DNA of 64,000 bases from RUG563 sp045590215 (GTDB lineage: Bacteria > Bacillota > Clostridia > Christensenellales > Aristaeellaceae). A program made the translations under genes and the position numbers. The stretch lies in the NCBI GenBank assembly GCA_045590215.1, contig JAZNQO010000029.1, positions 1-64,000 on the forward strand, written 5' to 3'. Of this stretch, positions 32,558 to 41,684 are shown piece by piece. Positions within the stretch are counted from its first letter, which is position 1, and each line of letters starts with the position of its first letter. The notes beneath the pieces are model-generated. The model was not told where the DNA came from. It was given only the letters and a program-made list of their open reading frames with translations, and ran no database searches.

Positions 32558-33724
32558 TTATTCATAACGGAATAATGCAACCGCTTCGATGCCGCCGTCG
32601 GAGCGGATGCCCACCAGAATCTTGCTACCTGCTTCCACATCAACGATGTTTTCCCAATGTGCCATTTTCCCATCCTTCATGGGATTTTGGTATATATCCC
32701 TCGACTCGTGCGCATAATTCATATCTACGCTTACCATCTGCCCAGCCACCTGTACGCTGCCGTCCTCCATCACCGCTGCCGCATAGCCGTACGCAGCCGC
32801 TAAATCCATCACATTTTTCCAGCCGGCAACCTCCTGGCCCACATCGTCTGCCAGCATGCCGCCGTTAAATACCTGTACCGTGCCATCCTCCATCAGCGCA
32901 TACAAGGCGAACCCGCCGCAGATTTGTTTCACATGTTTCAGTCCGTTTGCCTGCATCAAAGCTTCTGCATCCTGCGTTTGCGGCTCCAGAACCGAAACAT
33001 ACAGCGTTCCATCTTCTGTAAGTACCGCCACATAACCGCTGTCATATACAGCATCCTTCACGTGCGCATCATCAGGCAGCATACTTTTTATATTCTTGCC
33101 CCACGCTTCATTCAGCATGGCATAAGGCAGTATCAGCTTTCCCTCCGTATCAACGGCCAATACACTGCCGCTTGCACCTGCGCCGGAAAAGAGTTTCCGC
33201 AGATTCCCGTGTTTCTCCAAATGAACCCACCTGTCGGGATAAGAATAGATAACTTTTCCCTCTTTCAACCCACAGCTTTGAAACGAAGACGCCGCAATAT
33301 CGTCCACTTGCCCGAACTTTTCCACCGCCATATTTTCCCGGAAATCAAAGCCAAAGGCATCCACACTGCCGTCCTTGAAGCGCAGCACCACATGCCTGTT
33401 TCCAACATCTGCCTGTACCACGTCCCGATAATAATCCCGCACATCCGTCAAAAACGTTGCATCCACCCAGCCCTGACTGCAAGCATTCCCGTCTTCAACG
33501 GAAATAATCACCCGATGCCATAACTTGCCCTTATACGTCTTGCTCTGTGCAACAAACACATCCTGCCCTTCATTCAGGTACTCCACTCGGTTTCCCCCCG
33601 GCTGGCGGCGCAGGTTCACTTTGTTTTTGTTCACAATGGCAAAGCTGTTTTCCGTTGCCGCAAAGGCACCGGTTGCCATAAAAAAGGCGCATAAGATACA
33701 CAAACAAAAGAATAGTTTTTTCAT
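32558..33724 (-). CDS. Secreted SH3b and RCC1-like repeat protein
   Basis: A 388-residue exported protein. The signal peptide (KKLFFCLCILCAFFMATGAFA) is followed by an SH3b-like domain (NKVNLRRQPGGNRVEYL) and then RCC1-type blades: VVLRFKDGSVDAFG, VAVLTEDGTLYVS, YALMEDGTVQVFN, AAVMEDGSVQVAG and ILVGIRSDGGIEAV. It probably sits at the cell surface; ligand unknown. The start at 33724 follows AGAGGA; the frame continues upstream to 33862 without support. Confidence 0.75.
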   Translation of the reverse strand: MKKLFFCLCILCAFFMATGAFAATENSFAIVNKNKVNLRRQPGGNRVEYLNEGQDVFVAQSKTYKGKLWHRVIISVEDGNACSQGWVDATFLTDVRDYYRDVVQADVGNRHVVLRFKDGSVDAFGFDFRENMAVEKFGQVDDIAASSFQSCGLKEGKVIYSYPDRWVHLEKHGNLRKLFSGAGASGSVLAVDTEGKLILPYAMLNEAWGKNIKSMLPDDAHVKDAVYDSGYVAVLTEDGTLYVSVLEPQTQDAEALMQANGLKHVKQICGGFALYALMEDGTVQVFNGGMLADDVGQEVAGWKNVMDLAAAYGYAAAVMEDGSVQVAGQMVSVDMNYAHESRDIYQNPMKDGKMAHWENIVDVEAGSKILVGIRSDGGIEAVALFRYE

Positions 33725-33869
33725 TTGCTTTTTCCTCTTTTTTTCACAGAGTAGGCTCTCATTCATTATAACGTATCCGGCTGCTTTTTTGTTGCAGAAA
33801 GAGAAAATTTTTCCTTTTTTCTTTTTTCTAAAACGCTCACTTCTGCCACGGAATGTACACATCTGTTAC

Positions 33870-33898
33870 TTGCCAATAAGCCACGAAAAGGGTATAAT
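33870..33898 (+). promoter_or_regulatory. Sigma-A promoter of the helicase operon
   Basis: TTGCCA at 33870-33875, spacer 17, TATAAT at 33893-33898. Confidence 0.75.
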
Positions 33899-33923
33899 AG
33901 GATTATTATGAGGAGGTGCGGCC

Positions 33924-36179
33924 ATGAACCTGAATCAACTGTTGGAAAAGCTGAAAAACGATGCGTTTTTTATGGAAAACGTAACCGCTTGGCGCACCCT
34001 GCCTGCCCGTGAAGCAAAATACGCCCCTTGGCCTGAGGATATTGACCCCCGGCTTCCTTTGGCTTTGCAAAAGCACGGCGTGCATCAGTTATACACCCAT
34101 CAGGCATCCTGCCTGGAAGCCGCCCGGAACGGTGAAGATTTCGTGGTGGTCACGCCCACCGCTTCCGGCAAAACCCTATGCTATAATATCCCTGTTTTAT
34201 CCGCCATCCTGAAAAACCCGGACGCCCGTGCCCTGTACCTTTTCCCCACGAAAGCTCTCTCCGCCGATCAGGTGAGTGAGCTGTATGAGCTGATTGAACT
34301 GATGCAGGTGGATGTGAAGACCTACACCTACGACGGCGATACCCCGGCGGCGGCGCGTCGCGCCGTGCGTCAGGCCGGGCATGTGGTGGTCACCAATCCC
34401 GATATGCTCCACTCCGGCATCCTGCCCCAGCACACCAAATGGGTGAAGCTGTTTGAAAACCTGCAATATATCATCATCGATGAAATTCATTCCTATCGCG
34501 GCATTTTCGGCAGCAATTTAGCCAATGTGCTTCGCCGCCTGCTTCGCCTTTGTGCATTTTACGGCAGCCACCCTCGCTTTATCCTCTGCTCTGCCACCAT
34601 CCAGAACCCCAAAGAGCTGGCGGAAACCCTCATCGGCCGTCCCGTGAAGCTGATTGATAATAACGGTGCGCCATCCGGGGAAAAGCACTATATTTTCTAT
34701 AATCCCCCAGTGGTGAATGAGCAGCTGGGCATCCGAAAGAGCGTGCTGTCCCAAACCCAGTCCATCGCCGCCATGCTGCTGAAAAACGGGGTGCAGAGCA
34801 TCGTCTTTGCCAAGTCCCGTTTGCAGGTGGAAGTGATGACACGGCAATTGAAAGCACTGGTTGCCGACCCGCTCGGCAATTCCGGGAAAGTCCGGGGCTA
34901 CCGTGGCGGCTATCTGCCCCATGAACGCCGGGAGATTGAAAAGGGGCTTCGCTGCGGGCAGATTGATGCTGTCATTTCCACCAACGCCTTGGAGCTGGGC
35001 ATTGATATCGGTGCGCTGGAAGCCTGCGTGCTTTGCGGCTATCCCGGCACCATCGCCAGCACTTGGCAGCAATCCGGCCGTGCAGGCCGCCGGCATGGGG
35101 TGTCCGCCACGTTTATGGTGGCTTCCTCCAATGCGCTGGATCAGTTCATCGTGTCCCACCCCGAATATTTCTTCGATCAGCCGGCGGAAAACGCCCTGCT
35201 GAACCCGGATAACCTGTATATTCTGCTCAATCATTTCAAGTGCGCTGCGTATGAATTGCCCTTTAAGGCAGGCGAAACCTTGGGCAACGCCATGGGCGGC
35301 GAAGAAATGCTGGATTTCCTGTGCGAAAGCAATATCCTGCGTCAAGTTGGCGAAACCTATCACTGGTGTGCCGAGGATTTTCCGGCCAGCGAAATCAGCC
35401 TGCGTACCGCCATGACGGAAAATTACCTCATCATGGATATTACAGACCCTGCCCGTCCCCGGATGGTTGGGGAAATGGATCGGTTCACTGTGCCCATGCT
35501 GCTGCACGAAAACGCCATCTATATGCACGAAGGGCAAACCTATCAGGTAGAAAAGCTGGACTTTGACGCCTGCAAGGCCTTCATCCGCAAAGTGAATGTG
35601 GATTATTACACCGATGCCGATCTGAACGTTTCCCTGTCCCTGTTGGACATCGAAAAGGAAGAAGACAACGCATACTTTGGCGAAGTGAAAGTGACGGCAT
35701 TGGTAAAAATCTTCAAGAAAATGCGCTTTGACAACAACGAAAACGTGGGCTTTGGCCCGGTAAGATTGCCCGAAACGGATATGCACACCGCCGCCAGCTG
35801 GCTCACCGTGCCGGAAAGCATCGCTTCTTCCTTTGAAAAGGACGATCTGCAAAGCGGCATGCTGGGCATTGCCAATCTCCTGCGCATCCTGTGCCCCTTG
35901 TATCTCATGTGCAGCCAAAGAGATATCGCCGTTTCCTATCAGGTGAAATGCCCCTTTACAAACGCCCCCACCCTGATTATTTACGATAATTGTCCCGGCG
36001 GCATCGGCCTGTCCGAAAAGGCCTTCCGCATGCGGAAAATCCTTTTGACCCACGCCTTGGCTCTTGTGAACGATTGCTCCTGTGAAGGCGGCTGCCCCTC
36101 TTGCGTGGGACCCATCGGGGAAATCGGCAGCCGGGGCAAGAAAATCGCCAAAGCTATTTTGGAGGCTCTGTTGCAATGA
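33924..36179 (+). CDS. DEAD/DEAH-box helicase with DUF1998 (MrfA/YprA-like)
   Basis: A 751-residue superfamily 2 helicase. Walker A PTASGKTLCY, DEIH box in DEIHSYRGIFGSN, SATIQNP, and helicase C-terminal GRAGRRHG. The C-terminal DUF1998 module carries the zinc cysteines CSCEGGCPSC. B. subtilis MrfA unwinds DNA in mitomycin C repair with the exonuclease MrfB; no mrfB is adjacent here. GAGGAGG precedes the ATG. The stop overlaps the next start (ATGA). Confidence 0.9.
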   Translation: MNLNQLLEKLKNDAFFMENVTAWRTLPAREAKYAPWPEDIDPRLPLALQKHGVHQLYTHQASCLEAARNGEDFVVVTPTASGKTLCYNIPVLSAILKNPDARALYLFPTKALSADQVSELYELIELMQVDVKTYTYDGDTPAAARRAVRQAGHVVVTNPDMLHSGILPQHTKWVKLFENLQYIIIDEIHSYRGIFGSNLANVLRRLLRLCAFYGSHPRFILCSATIQNPKELAETLIGRPVKLIDNNGAPSGEKHYIFYNPPVVNEQLGIRKSVLSQTQSIAAMLLKNGVQSIVFAKSRLQVEVMTRQLKALVADPLGNSGKVRGYRGGYLPHERREIEKGLRCGQIDAVISTNALELGIDIGALEACVLCGYPGTIASTWQQSGRAGRRHGVSATFMVASSNALDQFIVSHPEYFFDQPAENALLNPDNLYILLNHFKCAAYELPFKAGETLGNAMGGEEMLDFLCESNILRQVGETYHWCAEDFPASEISLRTAMTENYLIMDITDPARPRMVGEMDRFTVPMLLHENAIYMHEGQTYQVEKLDFDACKAFIRKVNVDYYTDADLNVSLSLLDIEKEEDNAYFGEVKVTALVKIFKKMRFDNNENVGFGPVRLPETDMHTAASWLTVPESIASSFEKDDLQSGMLGIANLLRILCPLYLMCSQRDIAVSYQVKCPFTNAPTLIIYDNCPGGIGLSEKAFRMRKILLTHALALVNDCSCEGGCPSCVGPIGEIGSRGKKIAKAILEALLQ

Positions 36180-37537
36180 CAATTCATGAATTGGTGGTTT
36201 TACAGCGCAATGCTTTTTCCAAAAGCCATCCCATCCCGGTGGATGAGCGCATCATTGCGCTGGAAAGGCTGCAGGAGGCCATTCAGAAAAGGGAAAGAGA
36301 AATTTCCATCGCCCTGCAGCAGGATCTGGGTAAGGGACGGGCGGAAAGCTATATGACGGAAATCGGCATGGTGCTTTCGGAGCTTTCCCATGCCATCGCT
36401 CATCTGAACCGCTGGGCATCCCCCAAAAGGGTGAAAACGCCCCTTGTTTTATTCCCGGCCAAGTCCGTGGTCATCAAGGAGCCCTACGGCGTGGTGCTGA
36501 TTATGGCTCCGTGGAATTATCCCTTCCTGCTCTCCATGGCTCCCTTCATCGGTGCCGTTGCCGCAGGCAATCATGTAATTTTGAAGCCCAGCAATTACGC
36601 CCCCTACACCAGCCATGTTTTGGATCAATTGATTGCCGAATGTTTCCCGGCGGAGCAGGCCAGCGTCATTCTGGGCGGTCGCAACGAGAATCAGCAGCTG
36701 CTGGACGAGCATTTTGACTATATCTTCTTTACCGGCGGCGTGACGGTTGGCAAAATCGTGCAGGAAAAGGCAGCGAAATATTTGACCCCCACCACCTTGG
36801 AGCTGGGCGGCAAAAGCCCCTGCATTGTGGATGACTCCGCCGATATTAAATTAGCCGCCCGGCGCATCGCCTTTGGCAAAGGCCTCAACAGCGGCCAGAC
36901 CTGCGTAGCTCCCGATTATGTGCTGGTACATTCCAGCGTGAAAGAAAAACTGATGCAGGAAATTGCCGCCTACTGGACGAATTTTTACGGCTCCGCTTTG
37001 GAAAACGCCCAGTGGCCAAAGATGATTTCTCCAAGGCATTACGAGCGTGCCATGCAGCTGATGGAAAACGAACAGGTGTATTTCGGCGGCATCGGGGACG
37101 GCAGCCGCATTGCCCCCACCCTGCTAAATAACGTCACATGGGCGTCCCCCATCATGCAGGAAGAGATTTTCGCCCCCATCCTGCCGGTGCTCAGCTTTGA
37201 AAGGCTCGACGATGCCATCCGGCAGATTAACGCCCAGGAAAAACCGCTGGCCCTTTATCTTTTCACCAAGCGCACTTCCGCAAGGGAAAAGGTGTTGCAA
37301 AGAATCAGCTTTGGCGGCGGCTGCATCAATGATACCATCATGCATTTAGCCTCTCCCCATCTGCCCTTTGGCGGCGTAGGCATGAGCGGCATGGGCAAAT
37401 ATCATGGCAAATACACCTTTGATACCTTCTCCAACGAAAAGGCCATTCTGCAAAAGAGCCGCTTTTTCGATTTTTCCTTCCGCTATCCCCCCTACACCAC
37501 CGGAAAAATGAAGAAGATCAAGAAGTTTTTGAAATAG
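36176..37537 (+). CDS. Class 3 aldehyde dehydrogenase
   Basis: A 453-residue NAD(P)-dependent aldehyde dehydrogenase of the ALDH3 (YwdH-like) type. APWNYPF, LELGGKSP (catalytic Glu), GLNSGQTCVAPDYV (catalytic Cys) and the C-terminal FRYPPYT tail are seen. The ATG overlaps the helicase stop; GGAGG lies 10 bases upstream. Substrate unknown, probably medium or long-chain aldehydes. Confidence 0.93.
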   Translation: MTIHELVVLQRNAFSKSHPIPVDERIIALERLQEAIQKREREISIALQQDLGKGRAESYMTEIGMVLSELSHAIAHLNRWASPKRVKTPLVLFPAKSVVIKEPYGVVLIMAPWNYPFLLSMAPFIGAVAAGNHVILKPSNYAPYTSHVLDQLIAECFPAEQASVILGGRNENQQLLDEHFDYIFFTGGVTVGKIVQEKAAKYLTPTTLELGGKSPCIVDDSADIKLAARRIAFGKGLNSGQTCVAPDYVLVHSSVKEKLMQEIAAYWTNFYGSALENAQWPKMISPRHYERAMQLMENEQVYFGGIGDGSRIAPTLLNNVTWASPIMQEEIFAPILPVLSFERLDDAIRQINAQEKPLALYLFTKRTSAREKVLQRISFGGGCINDTIMHLASPHLPFGGVGMSGMGKYHGKYTFDTFSNEKAILQKSRFFDFSFRYPPYTTGKMKKIKKFLK

Positions 37538-37550
37538 GAGGCAAAAATCC

Positions 37551-38267
37551 ATGCCTGCATTGGAAGCCTATCATCGCTCGCTCAATTATTCCTATGCCCC
37601 CGGCGTTTTTCCGGCCATGGAAGCCATGACCAAGGCTCCCCATCTGGTAAGGCGGCTGCTGCTGTCCTCCAAGGGCTTGGAAAGCAAGGGCACAGAAAAG
37701 CTTACAGCCTTGGCAAATCAGCATCACATCCGCATCGAAACGGCGGATAAAGTGCTTTCCCGTATTTCCGGCAAGGACAACTGCTTTGCCGCCGCTGTTT
37801 TTGAAAAAAGCCCATCTGCGCTGCTGCCTCATGACCATGTGGTGCTGCATCATATTTCCGATGCAGGAAATCTGGGCACCATCCTGCGCACGGCTCTTGG
37901 GCTCGGCTTCCTCGATATCGCCATCATCCGCCCGGCAACGGATGTGTATGACCCCAAAGTAATCCGCTCCAGCATGGGGGCCATTTTCTCCCTGCGGGTT
38001 CGGGAATATGAGGATTTTAACAGCTATCGCCAGGCTTTCCCTGGCCATCAATTGTACCCCTTCATGCTGGATGGGTCTGTTCTCTTGGAAGATGCGGCGA
38101 AGGATATCAAACGCCCCTGCGCCCTTGTGATGGGCAATGAGGGCAGCGGCCTGCCGGCAGAATTTGCTCAAATGGGGCAGGCGGTACGCATCCCCCACTC
38201 CAACGATATTGACTCTTTGAACCTTGCCATTGCCACCGCCATCGGCATGTATACTTTCAAAAAATAA
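37551..38267 (+). CDS. SpoU/TrmH-family RNA 2'-O-methyltransferase
   Basis: A 238-residue SPOUT methyltransferase with the three SpoU motifs: DAGNLGTILRTALGLG, VMGNEGSGLP and PHSNDIDSLNLAIATAIGMY. It methylates ribose in tRNA or rRNA with SAM; target unknown. AGGAGG precedes the ATG, 13 bases after the aldehyde dehydrogenase stop. Confidence 0.92.
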   Translation: MPALEAYHRSLNYSYAPGVFPAMEAMTKAPHLVRRLLLSSKGLESKGTEKLTALANQHHIRIETADKVLSRISGKDNCFAAAVFEKSPSALLPHDHVVLHHISDAGNLGTILRTALGLGFLDIAIIRPATDVYDPKVIRSSMGAIFSLRVREYEDFNSYRQAFPGHQLYPFMLDGSVLLEDAAKDIKRPCALVMGNEGSGLPAEFAQMGQAVRIPHSNDIDSLNLAIATAIGMYTFKK

Positions 38268-38282
38268 CCGGAGGATAAAAAA

Positions 38283-38831
38283 ATGACGGATCGTGAAATG
38301 ATTTATGCGCAAGTAACCAAAGCCCTGCTGGATCTGAAAATCGCAGCCAAATTGCATCCCGGTGCGCAGGTGGTCATCGGCTGCTCCACCAGCGAAGTGG
38401 CCGGGGGTAAAATCGGAAAAAACAGCGTGCCGGAAATTGGCGAATGGATTGCCGAAGCCGTCCTGAACTATTGCAAAAACGCCTCCCTGACCCCCATTTT
38501 CCAGTGCTGCGAGCATCTGAACCGCTCCCTTGTGATGGAAAAGGAAATGGCCGAAAAGGCAGGCTATACGCAGGTTTGCGCTATTCCCCAGCCCAAGGCT
38601 GGCGGCAGCGTGCCTTCCGCCGCATGGAAGCGGATGGAAAACCCCTGCCTTGTGATGGCGGTGCAGGCAAACGCCGGTATTGATATCGGCAATACCCTCA
38701 TCGGCATGCACTTAAAGCCCGTGGCCGTACCTTTCCGAGGCAAAATTGATAAGGTAGGCAATGCGCCAGTGGTATGCGCTTATTCCCGTCTTCCCTATGT
38801 AGGCGGCGAAAGAGCAGTTTATACAGAATAA
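38283..38831 (+). CDS. TIGR01440/DUF436 family protein (YwlG-like)
   Basis: A 182-residue conserved Firmicutes protein of unknown function. GCSTSEVAGGKIGKNS, QCCEHLNRSLVME and GIDIGNTLIGMHLKPVAVP are family hallmarks. GGAGGA precedes the ATG; 15 bases from the methyltransferase, so it closes the four-gene operon. Confidence 0.9.
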   Translation: MTDREMIYAQVTKALLDLKIAAKLHPGAQVVIGCSTSEVAGGKIGKNSVPEIGEWIAEAVLNYCKNASLTPIFQCCEHLNRSLVMEKEMAEKAGYTQVCAIPQPKAGGSVPSAAWKRMENPCLVMAVQANAGIDIGNTLIGMHLKPVAVPFRGKIDKVGNAPVVCAYSRLPYVGGERAVYTE

Positions 38832-38845
38832 TCTCTCCTGAGCCC

Positions 38846-38874
38846 TTGCATTTTTATCACAATAGGCGTATAAT
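38846..38874 (+). promoter_or_regulatory. Sigma-A promoter of the ferredoxin gene
   Basis: TTGCAT at 38846-38851, spacer 17, TATAAT at 38869-38874. Confidence 0.8.
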
Positions 38875-38917
38875 ATCATCAACGCGAAAGCGAAATTCGT
38901 TGTGGAGGTAAACTATT

Positions 38918-39088
38918 ATGGCTTTCAAAATCAGTGATGCTTGCATCGCTTGCGGTGCCTGCGCTGCCGAATGCCCCGTTGAAGCTATCATCGAAGGTGA
39001 TGGCAAGTTTGAAATCGACGCTGACAAGTGCATCGAATGCGGTGCTTGCGCTGATGCCTGCCCCGTTGGTGCTCCCGAACAGGCTTAA
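38918..39088 (+). CDS. 2[4Fe-4S] ferredoxin, clostridial type
   Basis: A 56-residue electron carrier starting MAFKISDACIACG. Two cluster motifs are complete: CIACGACAAECP and CIECGACADACP. This is the classic low-potential clostridial ferredoxin that serves pyruvate:ferredoxin oxidoreductase and hydrogenase. GGAGG lies 10 bases before the ATG. It has its own promoter and terminator, as expected for a highly expressed gene. Confidence 0.95.
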   Translation: MAFKISDACIACGACAAECPVEAIIEGDGKFEIDADKCIECGACADACPVGAPEQA

Positions 39089-39143
39089 TCAAAGCAATTA
39101 GGGAAAGGATGGCGTGCATGCTCCATGCGCTGCCGCCCTTGAA

Positions 39144-39184
39144 AATAAGCGGTGCCCGGTTCTTTCCGGCACTGCTTATTTTTT
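39144..39184 (+). terminator. Terminator of the ferredoxin gene
   Basis: AATAAGCGGTGCC pairs with GGCACTGCTTATT around a short loop, followed by TTTT. Confidence 0.9.
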
Positions 39185-39258
39185 GTCCCATTTCGCCAAA
39201 TATCCCATGATATTGTGGAAAGAATTCAATTGCAATACAAATTATTGAAAGAAAACAC

Positions 39259-39286
39259 TTGCCTCTTGGCTAAAATTTGTTATAAT
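39259..39286 (+). promoter_or_regulatory. Promoter of the membrane protein gene
   Basis: TTGCCT at 39259-39264, spacer 16, TG-T-TATAAT at 39281-39286. Confidence 0.7.
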
Positions 39287-39318
39287 AGAGGTATCCTATC
39301 AATAAAGGAGCGTTCGTC

Positions 39319-40155
39319 ATGTCTGAAACCAAGAAAACCAAGAGAATTATTTCTGCCGATGACGGCAAGGAAGTAAAAGCCGGTTCCAGAAAACGCCCGG
39401 CCAAGCAGGCCGCCCCCGTTGGCAATGCCACGGGCCTGCGCATTGGGGCTGTGGTGCTGTGGGTTGCTGCCATCGCTTTTGAAGTGCTGGCCATCCTCAT
39501 CCTCACCGGTAACATCAACTGGACCTTTATGCCTGCCATGACCCAGCTGATCATCGCCCTGGTGCTGGATCTCATCTGCGTTATCGCCGGTTCCCTGCTG
39601 TGGAAAAAGGCCAACCGCATCAAGCCTGCCAGCGAAAAGAACAAGCTCAAGTTCTGGCTGTGGAATAACATGGGCGTTATCGTGGCCGCTTTCGCTTTCA
39701 TTCCCTTCGTCATCATTGCCCTGACGGATAAGAAAGCGGATAAGAAAACCAAGTCCATCGCCGTGGTGGTGGCTGTGATCGCCCTGCTGATCGGCGGTCT
39801 GGTGAGCTATGATTTCGATCCCGTTTCCCAGGAAGATCTGGCCGCTGCCTCCGCCGCCATCACCGATGACGTGTACTGGAGCACCTTCGGCAAGGTTTAC
39901 CACACCAGTGCCGAATGCCACGCCCTGAACGTATCCGAAGAATTGACCTACGGCACCGTGGAGCAGGCCATCGCTGCCAACCGCACCCGTCTTTGCGCCT
40001 ACTGCGCCAAGCGTGACGCCATCGAAGGCGTTGTGACGGACGGCGATGTGGCCGACGTTGTGCTGACGGAAGAAGATGCCGCTGCCATTGATGCTGCCGA
40101 AGAAACGGTGGAAGAAGTAGTGGAAGAAACAGTGGAAGAAGTTCCTGCCGCCTGA
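39319..40155 (+). CDS. Membrane protein with Cys/His motif and acidic tail
   Basis: A 278-residue protein I cannot assign. A basic N-terminus is followed by four hydrophobic segments (about residues 40-160). A soluble part holds STFGKVYHTSAECHAL and RLCAYCAKRD, a C-x-H/C-x2-C pattern seen in several unrelated surface and nuclease proteins. The C-terminus is a Glu-Val repeat (EETVEEVVEETVEEV). AAAGGAG precedes the ATG. Monocistronic. Confidence 0.65.
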   Translation: MSETKKTKRIISADDGKEVKAGSRKRPAKQAAPVGNATGLRIGAVVLWVAAIAFEVLAILILTGNINWTFMPAMTQLIIALVLDLICVIAGSLLWKKANRIKPASEKNKLKFWLWNNMGVIVAAFAFIPFVIIALTDKKADKKTKSIAVVVAVIALLIGGLVSYDFDPVSQEDLAAASAAITDDVYWSTFGKVYHTSAECHALNVSEELTYGTVEQAIAANRTRLCAYCAKRDAIEGVVTDGDVADVVLTEEDAAAIDAAEETVEEVVEETVEEVPAA

Positions 40156-40168
40156 CATCCCATCAATC

Positions 40169-40208
40169 AAAAAGCCTTGAATCCAAGCGATTCAAGGCTC
40201 TTTTTTTG
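40169..40208. terminator. Bidirectional terminator
   Basis: AAAAAGCCTTGAATC and GATTCAAGGCT pair around CAAGC, followed by CTTTTTTT, between convergent genes. Confidence 0.9.
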
Positions 40209-40215
40209 TTTTGTT

Positions 40216-41112
40216 TTACCAAGTAAAGCTGCCCATGCGCATCACGGAAGGATCAATGCTCTTCAAATCCTTGGCACAGGTCATGGCCATGGTATAGCGC
40301 AAGTCCTTGGTGATTTCCTCAATGCTTTCCCGGACGCCCTCTGCGCCCTTTTCGCCCAGCCGCTTCATCAAAGGCCGGCCAATGCAGCAGGCTTTCGCCC
40401 CAAGGGCAAGGCACTTATACACGTCAATACCGCTTTCCAGGCTGCAATCCACAAACACTTCCATGCTTTCCCCCACGGCCTGCATGATTTCCGGCAGCAC
40501 CATCAGCGGCGGCAGGGAAAATTGCAGCCGTCCGTTGTGATGGGACACCACAATGCCCTTGACCCCGGCTTCCTTGCATTTCAGCGCATCCTGCACGCTG
40601 AGCACGCCTTTAATCACAAAGGGCAGCTTGGTGGACGCCACATATTGTTTCAATTCTTCCGTGGTCAAAGGATACATATCCAGCCCTTCCACGCAGTCAT
40701 AGCCGCTTTTGCTGAAAGCATGGTCAATATCCATGCCCACAGCCAATGCGCCATAGCGTTCCGCATGCTGAATTTTATGGTAAATGCTGTCTCTATCCTT
40801 ATAGGTTTTGATGATTTTGACCACTTTAGCCCCGGTATCAATCATACCCTCCAGTTCTTCCTCCGGGCCCATACCGCTGAAGGTGACGGCGTTCATCTGG
40901 GCAGCACCCCTCGCCATTTCCACCATGCCATTCTCCCATGTGCGGTGCAGATGGGAAAGAGCCGCCGTCATCACCGGCGTATCAAAATGCGCCCCGAACA
41001 AATCCATACTAGTGTCCGGCAGCACGCTGTCCAGATGCCTCACTTCCAATAAGAGGCTGTCTAAATATGCTCTGGTAATAAAATCCGAAGAACCCGTCTT
41101 TCTCTCCATCAT
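40216..41112 (-). CDS. FMN-dependent alpha-hydroxy-acid oxidoreductase family protein
   Basis: A 298-residue TIM-barrel flavoprotein of the lactate/glycolate oxidase superfamily. FDTPVMTAALS, FVIKGVLSVQDAL and a GARACCIGRP-like end (GAKACCIGRP) are seen. The active-site signature, usually SNHGGRQ, reads SHHNGRL; the His at the catalytic position is kept. The start at 41112 follows GGAGGAAAAG; the longer frame to 41190 was rejected. Substrate unknown. Confidence 0.85.
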   Translation of the reverse strand: MMERKTGSSDFITRAYLDSLLLEVRHLDSVLPDTSMDLFGAHFDTPVMTAALSHLHRTWENGMVEMARGAAQMNAVTFSGMGPEEELEGMIDTGAKVVKIIKTYKDRDSIYHKIQHAERYGALAVGMDIDHAFSKSGYDCVEGLDMYPLTTEELKQYVASTKLPFVIKGVLSVQDALKCKEAGVKGIVVSHHNGRLQFSLPPLMVLPEIMQAVGESMEVFVDCSLESGIDVYKCLALGAKACCIGRPLMKRLGEKGAEGVRESIEEITKDLRYTMAMTCAKDLKSIDPSVMRMGSFTW

Positions 41113-41220
41113 CTTTTCCTCCGTTTTTTTGTTATATAGGTTATTCCCTGCCCTGCCGCCTTTTCCTGCATTTTTCTTGGACAAAAACAAAAATCCTGCT
41201 GCAATTTTTGGCCACTAAAA

Positions 41221-41245
41221 GCCTGCCTTCCCCTGGCAGGTTTCT
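41221..41245. terminator. Hairpin terminator
   Basis: CCTGCC and GGCAGG with a TTCCCCT loop, with TTTCTT on the plus side and CTTTTA on the minus side. It directly follows the stop of the HTH remnant. Confidence 0.6.
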
Positions 41246-41337
41246 TACAGCATCTGCTCTTCGTCCGACGGCACATTTTCCATCCCATCGCTGATATTGC
41301 AATGCAACACTCTGCACAAACCATTCATGGTGGTCAC
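41245..41337 (-). pseudogene. Remnant C-terminus of a Cro/C1-type HTH regulator
   Basis: Thirty codons read VTTMNGLCRVLHCNISDGM then ENVPSDEEQML and a stop. The pattern L-C-x-x-L-x-C-x-x-x-D-x-M-E matches the C-terminal helix of small XRE-type regulators. Upstream codons do not continue the fold. It abuts the recombinase remnant on the other strand. Confidence 0.4.
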
Positions 41338-41342
41338 GGCGA

Positions 41343-41579
41343 TATGAAGCACTGCGCTATCAGATGCGCAGACTGTGCGAAGAAGCAAAGGCATAGTATC
41401 GCAGCGAACATGTTTTCAGGCACACATTCGCTACAAACTGCTATCACAAAGGCATTGATGTGAAGATACTTTCACGCCTCTTGGGTCATGCTGATGTGAA
41501 TATCACCTATAACCTTTACATTCACCTGTATGGTGATGGGTTTGATGAAATGTATGAGGCTTTGGTGGGGAATGTGTGA
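41343..41579 (+). pseudogene. Truncated tyrosine recombinase (integrase C-terminus)
   Basis: The frame reads YEALRYQMRRLCEEAKA, a TAG stop at 41394-41396, YRSEHVF, then RHTFATNCYHKGIDV and LSRLLGHADVNITYNLYIH, ending at 41579. RHTFATNC, LLGHA and the Tyr of NLYIH are the catalytic R-H-x-x, LGH and Tyr motifs of phage-type integrases. The N-terminal two thirds are missing and the reading frame is interrupted, so it is dead. Confidence 0.85.
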
Positions 41580-41589
41580 TGGCATAGAA

Positions 41590-41661
41590 AAAGAACCAGT
41601 CTCTTTCGAAACCGGTTCTTCTGGCAGGGGCACTAGGACTCGAACCCAGAACAAAGGTTTT
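41590..41661 (-). repeat. Duplicated 3' half of tRNA-Trp with terminator (att-like)
   Basis: Bases 41614-41661 are identical over 48 bp to 42797-42844, which spans the tRNA-Trp 3' half from the anticodon loop through CCA. A T-tailed hairpin (41590-41620, minus strand) follows, a diverged version of the one behind the real tRNA. This is the signature of integration at a tRNA. Confidence 0.85.
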
Positions 41662-41684
41662 TAAAACTCAAAATGCAGATGCTG

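Noticed and set aside
41109..41324. 71-residue minus-strand ORF upstream of the FMN oxidase
   Set aside because: It spans a terminator and lies out of frame with the HTH remnant; Cys/Lys-rich with no motif.
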